Assembly: GCA_002472145.1 (NCBI GenBank)
Contig: DKRJ01000010.1
Span: 18,576-82,575, forward strand
From: Clostridiales bacterium UBA7285
GTDB lineage: Bacteria > Bacillota > Clostridia > Peptostreptococcales > Anaerovoracaceae
Reading direction: 5' to 3'
DNA: 64,000 nucleotides
Numbering within the stretch: the stretch's first letter is position 1; the number at the start of each line of letters is the position of its first letter. The notes beneath the pieces are model-generated. The model had not been told where the DNA came from, did no database searches, and saw nothing but the letters and a program-made list of their open reading frames with translations. The position numbers and the translations under genes are program-made. This document shows, in pieces, positions 1 to 8,350 of this stretch.

Positions 1-4
1 GCTG

Positions 5-1690
5 GTGCCGGCTGCGTCATTTGCCGAGATGGCAGCACCGCCTGACGGCGGCAGCGCCCCGGGCGGAGGCGGAGGCGGCGGAGCTGATACCCAGACATAC
101 GATTACAGCGGCACTCTCTCCGGGGCACTCACGGCGGACGGCGAAGAAGTGACTTCCGACAGCGCGTCCACAGCGGCGGACACGGCTGATCAGAACGCGG
201 CGCTGGCCTCAAATGGCGGCACGCTGAAGATAACGAACGGCACGCTGACAAAGTCCGGAGACGATACGAACGGAGACAACTGCAACTTCTACGGGATCAA
301 CTCGATCGCTCTGGCGGTCGGCGAAGGCAGTTCGATGTACATCTCGGGCAGCTCGCTTTCGGCGGATTCCGAGGGCAGCAACGGAGTTTTCTCGACAGAC
401 AACGCGACAGCGTACGTATATAACACATCGATTTCCACGACGGCTGGAAACTCCAGAGGACTCGACGCCACGTACGGAGGCTCGATCATAGCGGACAGCC
501 TGACGATCGCGACACAGGGAGATCACAGCGCGTCGCTGGCCACAGACAGAGGAGGCGGCAATATATCCGTCACGAACTCTGCGCTCAGCACCGCCGGAAG
601 CGGCTCGCCGCTTCTCTACAGCACAGGCAGGATCGAAGTCAGCGATGTGACAGGAACTGCGACGGGAAGCCAGATCGCCGGAATGGAGGGGTTGAACACC
701 ATTTTGATCTATAACTCCGATCTGACCAGCACGATCACGGGAGCAACGGCTTCCGACCCTGTGGCTGACGGAGTCATCATATACCAGTCGACGAGCGGAG
801 ACGCGGACACGTCGTCGGGAGAGACGGCTCTGTTCCAGGCCGTCAACTCCAAACTAAGCAGCTCTATCGAGAGCGGAGCGATGTTCTACGTCACGAATAC
901 GACGGCAAGAGTCATCCTGAAGGACACGGAACTGAACTTTGACTCCGACAGCGCCAAACTTCTCTACATCGCCGGCAACGATTCAAACAACTGGGGCTCG
1001 GCTGGTTCCAACGGAGGTACGGTGACATTCGCCGCGATAAGCGAGACACTCGAGGGCGACATCACCGTGGACACGATCAGTTCGCTCGATCTGTATCTCG
1101 AGGATTCCACGACGTATACAGGAGCGATCACAATCGAAGAGAATACGAACGGATCGTCTGATGGCAGCGGGATCACTGTAAACGTTGATTCCGGAAGCAC
1201 CTGGGTCGTCACGGGCGACTCCACGGTCACTGCGCTCAATGTCGCTGACGGCGGCAAAGTCGTAGACGAGGAAGGAAATACAGTGACAGTCATCGCAGAC
1301 GGAAGCACAGTCGTAGAAGGAACGAGCAGCGTGACCGTAACAGTCAGCGGCTCATACTCGACCTCGGTCGAAGGAACAGTCGAAGCGGAAGAAGCCTCGA
1401 TCGACCGCACGGCATTCGACAGTTATTACGGAACGTCCACGGCCATCACGGAGACCGCATCGAATGAGTCCGGAAATGACGCGGACACAGAGGCGGATGC
1501 CGGGGCTGATGTCACGGATGAGACTGAAGGCGAGACGGGATCTTCACACACGGCGGCCATCGTCATCGCAGTTGTCTGCGCGGCGGCACTCGTCGCGATA
1601 CTCGCAGCCGTAAAGGCAAAGAAAGGGAAAGGAGAAACTGAAGCGGGATCGCGCGGCACCGGAGACACGCAGAACGAAAAGGACGAATAA
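5..1690 (+). CDS. Serine/threonine-rich surface protein, 5' end outside window
   Basis: The reading frame is open to the window edge, so the GTG near position 5 is probably internal and the N-terminus and signal peptide are missing. The visible 561 residues are rich in Ser, Thr, Gly and Asp, with many short alternating hydrophobic stretches as in right-handed beta-helix or adhesin-like surface proteins. Near the start is a Pro/Gly-rich linker with a run of glycines. About residues 515-538 form one hydrophobic membrane segment, followed by a basic Lys-rich tail, which suggests a single C-terminal membrane anchor with the bulk outside the cell. No LPxTG sorting signal is visible. A hairpin terminator follows. 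The substrate or partner is unknown; adhesin is a family-type inference only. Confidence 0.75.
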   Translation: MPAASFAEMAAPPDGGSAPGGGGGGGADTQTYDYSGTLSGALTADGEEVTSDSASTAADTADQNAALASNGGTLKITNGTLTKSGDDTNGDNCNFYGINSIALAVGEGSSMYISGSSLSADSEGSNGVFSTDNATAYVYNTSISTTAGNSRGLDATYGGSIIADSLTIATQGDHSASLATDRGGGNISVTNSALSTAGSGSPLLYSTGRIEVSDVTGTATGSQIAGMEGLNTILIYNSDLTSTITGATASDPVADGVIIYQSTSGDADTSSGETALFQAVNSKLSSSIESGAMFYVTNTTARVILKDTELNFDSDSAKLLYIAGNDSNNWGSAGSNGGTVTFAAISETLEGDITVDTISSLDLYLEDSTTYTGAITIEENTNGSSDGSGITVNVDSGSTWVVTGDSTVTALNVADGGKVVDEEGNTVTVIADGSTVVEGTSSVTVTVSGSYSTSVEGTVEAEEASIDRTAFDSYYGTSTAITETASNESGNDADTEADAGADVTDETEGETGSSHTAAIVIAVVCAAALVAILAAVKAKKGKGETEAGSRGTGDTQNEKDE

Positions 1691-1758
1691 TATATCAAAA
1701 CACTACTCTCAAAATAATTACCTAACAGCTGCTGTCAACAAAACATCTCTAAGGACGA

Positions 1759-1793
1759 CCCGGAGACCAGGAAAGGTTCCCGGGCGTTTTTTT
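1759..1793 (+). terminator. Rho-independent terminator after the surface-protein gene
   Basis: CCCGG at 1759-1763 pairs with CCGGG at 1780-1784. The stem extends inward through GACC/GGTT with one mismatch, and a run of seven T follows from 1787. It separates the surface protein gene from the next gene. Confidence 0.75.
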
Positions 1794-1868
1794 CTGTACA
1801 TAAATTCCGTCGTGTCGTAAAATAATAGAATAAAGCCTGCTAAGTTATAAGTCAGGAGGAGGCGTGAC

Positions 1869-2846
1869 ATGGAAAATCGCTGTTTGAACTGCAAGGTCTG
1901 TGACGGCAGGGCGTGCTCAAACCACATCCCGGGGCCCGGGGCAAAAGGCACGGGAGACACTGCCGCGAGGAATTACGATAAGTGGAAAGAGATCCGCGTG
2001 AACATGGACACGATCGTCGCCAACGATCCTGTGTCGACGGAACTGGAACTCTTCGGCAGAAAGTTCGCCGCGCCTGTCTTTGCCGGCCCTGTGGGAGACG
2101 TGCGCATGCACTACAGCGACGAATATACCGAGGCGGAGTACGACAGAGCCGTCGCGTGCGGATGCGCGGACGCGGGTATCGCTGCCTTCACGGGCGACGG
2201 CATGAAGGAAGAATTCATGAAGTACGGCTGCGCCGCTATCAAAGAAGCCGGCACCGGGGTGCCGACGATCAAACCGTGGAACATCGACATAGTCGCGCAG
2301 AAGATGAAACTCGCGGAGGAGTCCGGCGCGTTCGCCGTGGCCATGGACGTCGATGCGGCGGGGCTTCCTTTCCTTAAGAATTTCACGCCGCCCGCAGGAC
2401 GCAAGACTGTGGCGGAATTAAAAGAGATCATAGCGCTGACGGATCTTCCTTTCATCGTAAAGGGCATAATGACGCCGCAGGGCGCCCGTAAAGCCGTACA
2501 GGCAGGAGCGTCGGGGATCGTCGTGAGCAATCACGGCGGCAGGGTGCTTGACCAGTGCGCGGCGACCGCAGAGGTCCTCGAGGACGTAGTCCGCGAGGTG
2601 AAAGGCGAAGTAAAGATCTTCGTCGACGGCGGCATCAGGACCGGCGCGGACGTATTCAAGGCTCTGGCGCTTGGCGCGGACGCCGTATTGATCGCAAGAC
2701 CTTTCGCCACCAGCATATATTACGGCGGAGGCAGGAAGGGCGCCTGCGACTACGCGAATAAGATCATAGGCGAACTCGCCGACACGATGTACATGTGCGG
2801 GGCGTCTTCGCCTGCCGATATAGACAGGAGCATGGTCAGGATATGA
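1869..2846 (+). CDS. FMN-dependent alpha-hydroxy-acid oxidising protein (LldD/lactate oxidase-like)
   Basis: This is a TIM-barrel flavoprotein of the FMN_dh family, which oxidises 2-hydroxy acids such as lactate or glycolate. The family signature SNHGGR with the catalytic His is at about residues 219-224, and the phosphate-binding DGGIRTGADV segment with a later ALGADAVLIARP are present. At 325 residues it is somewhat shorter than classical family members. The N-terminus carries four Cys (5, 8, 11, 16) before a GPGAKGTG motif, a feature I recall from clostridial homologues; it might bind metal or a cluster, which is inference. The start is supported by AGGAGG about 8 nt upstream. Its stop overlaps the next gene's start (ATGA), so the two are probably cotranslated. 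The true substrate cannot be read from sequence. Confidence 0.85.
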   Translation: MENRCLNCKVCDGRACSNHIPGPGAKGTGDTAARNYDKWKEIRVNMDTIVANDPVSTELELFGRKFAAPVFAGPVGDVRMHYSDEYTEAEYDRAVACGCADAGIAAFTGDGMKEEFMKYGCAAIKEAGTGVPTIKPWNIDIVAQKMKLAEESGAFAVAMDVDAAGLPFLKNFTPPAGRKTVAELKEIIALTDLPFIVKGIMTPQGARKAVQAGASGIVVSNHGGRVLDQCAATAEVLEDVVREVKGEVKIFVDGGIRTGADVFKALALGADAVLIARPFATSIYYGGGRKGACDYANKIIGELADTMYMCGASSPADIDRSMVRI

Positions 2847-4459
2847 GTTTCAGGGCCCCGTCTCGCGCAGCGGGAGAGGATCGGGAAAAAGTCATAATAG
2901 CATCGCAGAACCGCCATAAGATCGAGGAAATCAGGTCTATACTATGGAACCTCGGATTTTCCGCCGTCGGACGCGACGAGGCGGGGATACCGCCGTTCGA
3001 AGTCGAGGAGACCGGTACCACATTCGAAGAGAACTCTTTTCTCAAAGCCGACGCGATCGTAAAAGCCTCAGGGATGCCCGCTATTGCGGACGATTCAGGA
3101 CTTATGGTCGACGCCCTGGGCGGCGCGCCGGGCGTGATGAGCGCCAGGTTCGCGGGAGAACACGGCGACACGGACGCTAACAACGAGAAACTGCTGGCCA
3201 TGATGGAAGGACTTTCCGAGGAGAACAGGGCCGCTAAGTTCGTGTGCGTCATCACGCTGCTTTTCCCGGACGGCAGGCGCATCGTGGCTCGCGGCGAGTG
3301 CCCGGGAAAGATATTGACCGCGCCGAGAGGCGTAAACGGCTTCGGATATGATCCGCTCTTCGTCCCGGACGGATACGACGTGACCTTCGCCGAGATGGAC
3401 CCGGAAGAGAAGAACAAGATCAGCCACAGGGCCAGAGCTCTTGCCACTCTTAAGGAAATACTTGAGCCGGGCGGAGACGGCACCGGTGGCGGCAGAATGT
3501 CCGCCTGGCCACGGAAGGGCGGAGCAGACTCAGAGGTTCCTGACAAGTCAGACGCCGGAGATACAGACGGAGCCGGAAAGAAGAAGCCGAACAGGGCGAT
3601 TAGGATGTTCTATTTAGGCCTTAAGCAGTATCAGGACCCGTATTATCAGGGAGTTGCTGCAACCGTCGCCTTCTTCTTCATTTTGTCGATAGTGCCTACT
3701 TTGTTCCTGCTGTCGGAACTGCTGGGGATATTCGGGCTGTCGCTGGCCGATATAGTGCAGAAATACGACGTCGATTTTTCTCAGGACGTGCTGCAGATAC
3801 TCACGTTCATCGTGAACACTAAATATCCGACCGCTACGACGAATATCCTGTTCATAATAATGGGCGTCTGGGCGGCCTCCAGACTGCAGTTCACGCTGAT
3901 GCGCGTGCAGACGTACACTTTCTCAGGGGGAAAGGACGCGGGCAACTATTTCCAGGACAGGCTCAGATCGCTTGTCACGATCATCATCACCGTCGTAATG
4001 ATGGTTTTGACGATCATATTCATGACGTACGGCGAGGTCGTGTTCAGGTATATCGCCGAGCAGACGAAGACGAACGAGATATTCGACCTGATCTGGAGCG
4101 GGTTCAGGTGGCCGATCGCCGGCGTATTGTACCTGCTGATCGTGACGTTCAACTATTTCGTCATGGCCCCGCGGAACAGCAATAAATTCGTCGATTTCAT
4201 GCCGGGCGGAGCCTTCACGGCCGCCGGCATGCTCGTCGTGACCATGGTATATTCAGCGTATTCCGCGAATGCAGTGGGAAACAGTTTCATCTACGGTTCC
4301 ATGGCCAGCATCGCCGTGTTAATGTTTTGGTTCTATTTCATCTCCTGGGTGCTCATACTGGGCATCCTCTTCAACAAAGTCTGGGACGACACGAAGGATC
4401 CCGAGGCCGGCAAAGACGCCAACGTCGAGGAGATCAAGAAGATGTTCAAGTTGAGATGA
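2843..4459 (+). CDS. Fusion: RdgB/HAM1 NTP pyrophosphatase + YihY/BrkB membrane protein
   Basis: One uninterrupted 538-residue frame. Residues about 13-213 are a complete RdgB/HAM1 house-cleaning pyrophosphatase, which hydrolyses dITP, dXTP and ITP: N-terminal SQNRHK nucleotide motif, FEENSFLKA, the acidic ADDSGL segment, and GFGYDPLF with SHRARAL near the end. A hydrophilic Gly/Asp/Lys linker (about 214-250) leads into a YihY/BrkB-type integral membrane domain (about 251-520) with several hydrophobic helices and the YYQGVAATVAFF start typical of that family. I chose the ATG at 2843 (ATGA overlap with the upstream stop) over one 48 nt earlier. An in-frame ATG at 3497 follows a G-rich stretch, so a separate YihY product by internal initiation is possible. 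The role of the membrane half is unknown. Confidence 0.9.
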   Translation: MSFRAPSRAAGEDREKVIIASQNRHKIEEIRSILWNLGFSAVGRDEAGIPPFEVEETGTTFEENSFLKADAIVKASGMPAIADDSGLMVDALGGAPGVMSARFAGEHGDTDANNEKLLAMMEGLSEENRAAKFVCVITLLFPDGRRIVARGECPGKILTAPRGVNGFGYDPLFVPDGYDVTFAEMDPEEKNKISHRARALATLKEILEPGGDGTGGGRMSAWPRKGGADSEVPDKSDAGDTDGAGKKKPNRAIRMFYLGLKQYQDPYYQGVAATVAFFFILSIVPTLFLLSELLGIFGLSLADIVQKYDVDFSQDVLQILTFIVNTKYPTATTNILFIIMGVWAASRLQFTLMRVQTYTFSGGKDAGNYFQDRLRSLVTIIITVVMMVLTIIFMTYGEVVFRYIAEQTKTNEIFDLIWSGFRWPIAGVLYLLIVTFNYFVMAPRNSNKFVDFMPGGAFTAAGMLVVTMVYSAYSANAVGNSFIYGSMASIAVLMFWFYFISWVLILGILFNKVWDDTKDPEAGKDANVEEIKKMFKLR

Positions 4460-4491
4460 GCAAAAGAGCAAAAGATAAAAGAGCAAAAGAA

Positions 4492-4529
4492 AAGGGAGAA
4501 GCAGATGACTTCTCCCTTGTGATTTTTTT
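4492..4529. terminator. Bidirectional terminator between convergent rdgB-yihY and serA
   Basis: AAGGGAGAAG (4492-4501) and CTTCTCCCTT (4509-4518) form a perfect 10-bp stem with a 7-nt loop. T7 follows on the plus strand, and a T-rich tract follows on the minus strand for serA. Confidence 0.85.
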
Positions 4530-4551
4530 GATTCGGAGCGCGGCGCTCTGC

Positions 4552-5703
4552 CTATTTGATCACTCTGACGCGGATCACGCCGTCCGAGGCCTTTATTTCC
4601 GCGACTTCGTCAGGAGTGGAGACGAGGGCGTATCCGTAATCTCCGCGCTTTCCGCCTTTCACGGCCGACACCGTCTTTCCGTCCATGAGGGAAACGGCGA
4701 GTTTTACCGGATCTTCGACGCCTTTGGTGATGAAGGAAACTCTCGTTTCGCCGCCGCGAGGACCCATGTCTACGCGCGGATAGTTCACGGAGTTGATGAC
4801 GTTCCCGTTCTCGATGTAGTCCATGAGTTCGTCTGCTGCCATGACAGCGCAGTTGTCCTCGGCTTCCTGAGTCGACGCTCCGAGGTGAGGAGTGCAGGCG
4901 ACTTTTGGATTTCCGATAATTCCCCTAGTGGTGAAGTCAGTCACGTACTTTCTGATCTTGCCGGAATCGAGAGCGGCGAGGAGGTCTTTTTCGTTCACGA
5001 GCTTGTCGCGAGAGTAGTTCACGAGGATAGCGCCATCCTTGAAGTGTGAGAACATCTCGGCGTTGAACATGCCGTTCGTCGAATCCATAGAAGGTAGATG
5101 CAGAGTCACAAAATCGGAGACAGGGAGCATCTTTTCGAGGCTGTCGTAGAATTTTACCGCAGGTTCGAGCCTGAGAGCAGCCGGGACGCTGAGGTACGGG
5201 TCGTATCCGACGACGTTCATGCCCAGAGCCAGAGCGGCGTTTGCCACTAGTGCGCCGACAGCGCCCAGTCCCACGACTCCGAGGGTCTTGCCCTTCAGTT
5301 CCGTTCCGACGAACTGTGATTTGCCTTTCTCGACGGCCTTCCCGACGTCTTCGGAATCTCCGAGGGTCTGCGTCCAGGCGAGGCCTCCGTCGATGTTCCT
5401 GGCACCTATTATCATGGCCGCAATGACGATCTCTCTCACCGAATTCGCGTTCGCGCCCGGAGTGTTGAAGACGGCGATGCCGCTGTCCGCACATCTGTCG
5501 AGCGGGATGTTGTTCACGCCGGCGCCTGCCCTTGCGATGGCGAGCAGTTCTTTATCGAACTCCATGTCGTGCATGGCGGCACTTCTCACCATGACGGCAG
5601 TCGATCCGGAGATACCCTCGGCACCGTCTTTTACCTCGTATTTTTCATTAAAACGATCGAGTCCGACGGGTGCGATCTTATTGAGAGTTGAAATCGTGTA
5701 CAT
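4552..5703 (-). CDS. serA: D-3-phosphoglycerate dehydrogenase
   Basis: Oxidises 3-phosphoglycerate to 3-phosphohydroxypyruvate with NAD, the first step of serine synthesis; the next enzyme (SerC) is encoded divergently next door. It is a 383-residue 2-hydroxyacid dehydrogenase: Rossmann motif GLGAVGALVA near residue 150, substrate and NAD loop around NYSRDKLVNE, and the catalytic His in TPHLGAST. The Glu usually placed in a DVFxxEP motif ahead of this His is not recognisable; the segment reads DFTTRGIIGNP instead, which may be a clade trait. The last ~65 residues look like a small ACT-type regulatory domain. The start at 5703 is set by AAGGAGG 7 nt upstream; the frame extends further upstream but without support. 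Confidence 0.92.
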   Translation of the reverse strand: MYTISTLNKIAPVGLDRFNEKYEVKDGAEGISGSTAVMVRSAAMHDMEFDKELLAIARAGAGVNNIPLDRCADSGIAVFNTPGANANSVREIVIAAMIIGARNIDGGLAWTQTLGDSEDVGKAVEKGKSQFVGTELKGKTLGVVGLGAVGALVANAALALGMNVVGYDPYLSVPAALRLEPAVKFYDSLEKMLPVSDFVTLHLPSMDSTNGMFNAEMFSHFKDGAILVNYSRDKLVNEKDLLAALDSGKIRKYVTDFTTRGIIGNPKVACTPHLGASTQEAEDNCAVMAADELMDYIENGNVINSVNYPRVDMGPRGGETRVSFITKGVEDPVKLAVSLMDGKTVSAVKGGKRGDYGYALVSTPDEVAEIKASDGVIRVRVIK

Positions 5704-5743
5704 TGCTGACCTCCTTGATTTTTCAGTTATTCCGTACGCGACC

Positions 5744-5790
5744 ATTATAGCACCCGCGATATTTACTTTCAACAAGCCGGGTGATACAAT
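5744..5790. promoter_or_regulatory. Overlapping divergent serA and serC promoters
   Basis: Minus strand (serA): TTGAAA at 5772-5767, a 17-bp spacer and TATAAT at 5749-5744. Plus strand (serC): TTTACT at 5762-5767, a 17-bp spacer and TACAAT at 5785-5790. The two -35 boxes share one base and the polymerase footprints must overlap, so the two promoters probably compete or share one regulator. Confidence 0.7.
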
Positions 5791-5836
5791 AAACAGAGTT
5801 TACAGCTCAGTTTTCATTAATAAAGGAGAAGAGAAA

Positions 5837-6925
5837 ATGAAGTACGACAGAGTGTATAATTTCTCGGCGGGACCTTCCGTACTGCCTCTTCCGGTCATCG
5901 AAAAAGTAGCCGCGGAACTTCCGAACTACAACGGAACGGGCGAATCCGTCATGGAGATGAGCCACAGATCGCCTGAATACAAGCAGATCATCGAAGACGC
6001 CGAAGCGAACCTGCGCAAACTCATGAACATCCCTGACAACTACACGGTCTTGTTCCTGCAGGGCGGCGGAACACTTCAGTTCTCGATGGTCCCGATCAAC
6101 CTTCTCCGCAAATCAAAGAAAGCCGATTACGTCATAACCGGAAACTGGGCGAAAAAGGCGTATGAGGAAGCCTGCAAGTTCGGCGACATCCGCGTTCTCG
6201 CAAGTTCTGAGGAAGATAAATACACGTACATCCCTAAGTTCAGGAAAGAGGACATCCGTCCGGACGCCGACTACGTCTACATCTGCTACAACAACACGGT
6301 CTACGGGTCGCATTATCCGGAGATCCCGGACACCGGAGACGTGACGCTCGTCTGCGACATGTCCAGTTCGATTTTGTCGGAGGAGATCGACGTCTCGCGC
6401 TTCGGACTGATCTACGCCGGCGCTCAGAAGAACGTCGCTCCGGCAGGAGTCACGATCGTGATCATCAGAAACGATCTGATAGGTTTTGCTCCCGCGGACA
6501 CGCCTATCTATCTGAACTATAAGACACACGCCGACAAGGGTTCGATGTATAACACGCCTCCTTGCTTCTCGATCTACGTGGCGGGCGAAGTATTCAAATA
6601 CATGCTCGAGAGGGGCGGAGTACCGGCGATCCATAAGATCGACGTCGAGAAGGCGGGCAAGCTTTACGACGCGATCGATTCAAGCAAACTCTTCCACAAT
6701 CCGGTGGCAAAGGAAGACCGTTCGCTGATGAACGTAATCTTCTTCACCGGGAACGAGGAACTCGATAAGAAATTCATCGATGGCGCAAAGGCGGAAGGCA
6801 TGATAAACCTGAAGGGCTACAGGACGCTCGGCGGGATGCGCGCAAGCATCTTCAACGCTATGCCGCCTGAAGGCGTCGACAAACTGATCGACTATATGAA
6901 GCGCTTCGATAAGGAAAACGCATGA
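5837..6925 (+). CDS. serC: Phosphoserine aminotransferase
   Basis: Transfers an amino group from glutamate to 3-phosphohydroxypyruvate to give O-phosphoserine, using PLP. The 362-residue protein opens with the family N-terminus (YNFSAGPSVLP), has the GGGTLQFSMVP segment and the PLP-lysine motif GAQKN near residue 199, and ends with the GGMRASIFNAMP block. All are typical of SerC class V aminotransferases, and the length is normal. The ATG at 5837 follows AAAGGAG with good spacing; the frame runs far upstream antisense to serA, but that part is not coding. Its stop overlaps the start of the next gene (ATGA), implying coupled translation. SerB is not in this window. Confidence 0.95.
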   Translation: MKYDRVYNFSAGPSVLPLPVIEKVAAELPNYNGTGESVMEMSHRSPEYKQIIEDAEANLRKLMNIPDNYTVLFLQGGGTLQFSMVPINLLRKSKKADYVITGNWAKKAYEEACKFGDIRVLASSEEDKYTYIPKFRKEDIRPDADYVYICYNNTVYGSHYPEIPDTGDVTLVCDMSSSILSEEIDVSRFGLIYAGAQKNVAPAGVTIVIIRNDLIGFAPADTPIYLNYKTHADKGSMYNTPPCFSIYVAGEVFKYMLERGGVPAIHKIDVEKAGKLYDAIDSSKLFHNPVAKEDRSLMNVIFFTGNEELDKKFIDGAKAEGMINLKGYRTLGGMRASIFNAMPPEGVDKLIDYMKRFDKENA

Positions 6926-8328
6926 AGAAGCACACACTAAAAATCACAGCACTTTTACTTGCCGCGGCGATCTCCGCCGCGACAGTTTTTCAATTCTCGT
7001 ATTTGAGCGTGTCCGGGGAGTCCGGCGCCGGATCTGCTGAATCGACAGAATCTTCCGCCTCGACAGAATCGACCGGATCGTCCGAAGCGTCGGCTGCGGC
7101 GGAAGAGACCGTGCCCGAGCCTGAGATCACGGCCGGCGCGGCGGTGATATACTGCCGCAACACGGGAGAAACGCTTTACGTAAAGAACGGCGACGCCAGA
7201 TATTCTCCGTACAGCATCACCAAACTGATGACTGCTCTGCTCGCCGCTCAGAAGCTGCCGCTTGATCAGGAGGTCACCGTCTCCGCTTCGGCCGCGAACG
7301 TGGGCGAATCGTCGATGGGCCTGCTGGAGGGCGAGGTCGTGACCGTCGAGCAGCTGCTGTACGGGCTTCTTTTGATGTCCGGAAACGACGCGGCTGTAGC
7401 GCTCGCGGAGGCCGTATCGGGAAGCGAGGAAGCCTTCGTCGAGCTGATGAACGAGACAGCGGCTAACATAGGATGCACGAATACCCATTTTGCCAACCCG
7501 AACGGGCTGGTCGACGATGTGGAGACACATTACACGACCGCCAACGACATGGTGAAGATATGCAAGCTCGCCTTCGGCAACGTGACTATCCGCGAGATAG
7601 CCGGCACGGAAGAATATGTGATGCCCGCCACGAACAAATCGGACTCGCGCGATATGGTCAACCGCATCCCAGTCCTCGCCGAGGGCAAAGAGGGCACCAT
7701 CGCTGGAAAAACGGGCTACTGGGACACCGATAAATCAACTATAGCCGTCGACTACACGGAAAAAGACCTCGAATTCATCATCGTGATACTCGGGGCAAAT
7801 ATAGACAGGCGAAGCGATGAGTGCGTCGCCCTGATCGACTACGCCGCGGCGAACTTGAAGGGTTATACCGTAGTCGAGGCGGGACAGTCCGAGGGCACCG
7901 CGCGCGTAAAGCATGGAGAGGAGACCATGGTTGACGCCGTTACGGGATCAGACTGTGTCGTCTATCTCCCTAAGCAAGGCTCTAAGGAGCTTATAACCAC
8001 CGAGGTGGTCCTGGACACGGATACCGAGGCGCCTGTCGAAAAAGGCCAGAAAATAGGCACGTTGAACGTATATATTGCGGGTGAGATCTCGACTAAGGTC
8101 GATCTGGTCGCGGCAAAGAGCATAGGCGTGGGAATGCTGCCGTCATATATCGGCATCCCAGACAGGACCACGAAGATGATCCTGATAGCCGCCGCGGTCG
8201 TGATTTTGTTCCTCCTGATCAGGTTCGTCAACAAAACGAGGACAAAGATAAAGAAGCGCAAGGCGCATAAGGAAAAAGTCTTTACCATCGCCATGGATGA
8301 GTTCAACCGCGAGCAGAATAAGCGGTGA
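6922..8328 (+). CDS. D-alanyl-D-alanine carboxypeptidase (DacF/PBP5 type)
   Basis: Trims the terminal D-Ala from peptidoglycan stem peptides outside the membrane. The 468-residue protein has an N-terminal signal/anchor (about 5-25), a Ser/Glu-rich linker, then a peptidase S11 domain with all three active-site motifs: SITK (about residue 98), SGN (about 153) and KTG (about 258). A PBP5-type C-terminal beta domain follows. Near residues 413-433 is a second membrane helix with a basic cytoplasmic tail, so the protein is anchored at the C-terminus too. It overlaps serC by 4 nt. A wall enzyme in a serine operon has no obvious metabolic link; shared growth-rate control is one guess. Confidence 0.92.
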   Translation: MKKHTLKITALLLAAAISAATVFQFSYLSVSGESGAGSAESTESSASTESTGSSEASAAAEETVPEPEITAGAAVIYCRNTGETLYVKNGDARYSPYSITKLMTALLAAQKLPLDQEVTVSASAANVGESSMGLLEGEVVTVEQLLYGLLLMSGNDAAVALAEAVSGSEEAFVELMNETAANIGCTNTHFANPNGLVDDVETHYTTANDMVKICKLAFGNVTIREIAGTEEYVMPATNKSDSRDMVNRIPVLAEGKEGTIAGKTGYWDTDKSTIAVDYTEKDLEFIIVILGANIDRRSDECVALIDYAAANLKGYTVVEAGQSEGTARVKHGEETMVDAVTGSDCVVYLPKQGSKELITTEVVLDTDTEAPVEKGQKIGTLNVYIAGEISTKVDLVAAKSIGVGMLPSYIGIPDRTTKMILIAAAVVILFLLIRFVNKTRTKIKKRKAHKEKVFTIAMDEFNREQNKR

Positions 8329-8350
8329 TCGTTGATCGTAAGCGGCAGTC

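Noticed and set aside
5219..5836. Upstream extension of the serC frame
   Set aside because: It runs antisense through serA; the ATG at 5837 with AAAGGAG and the conserved SerC N-terminus fix the start.
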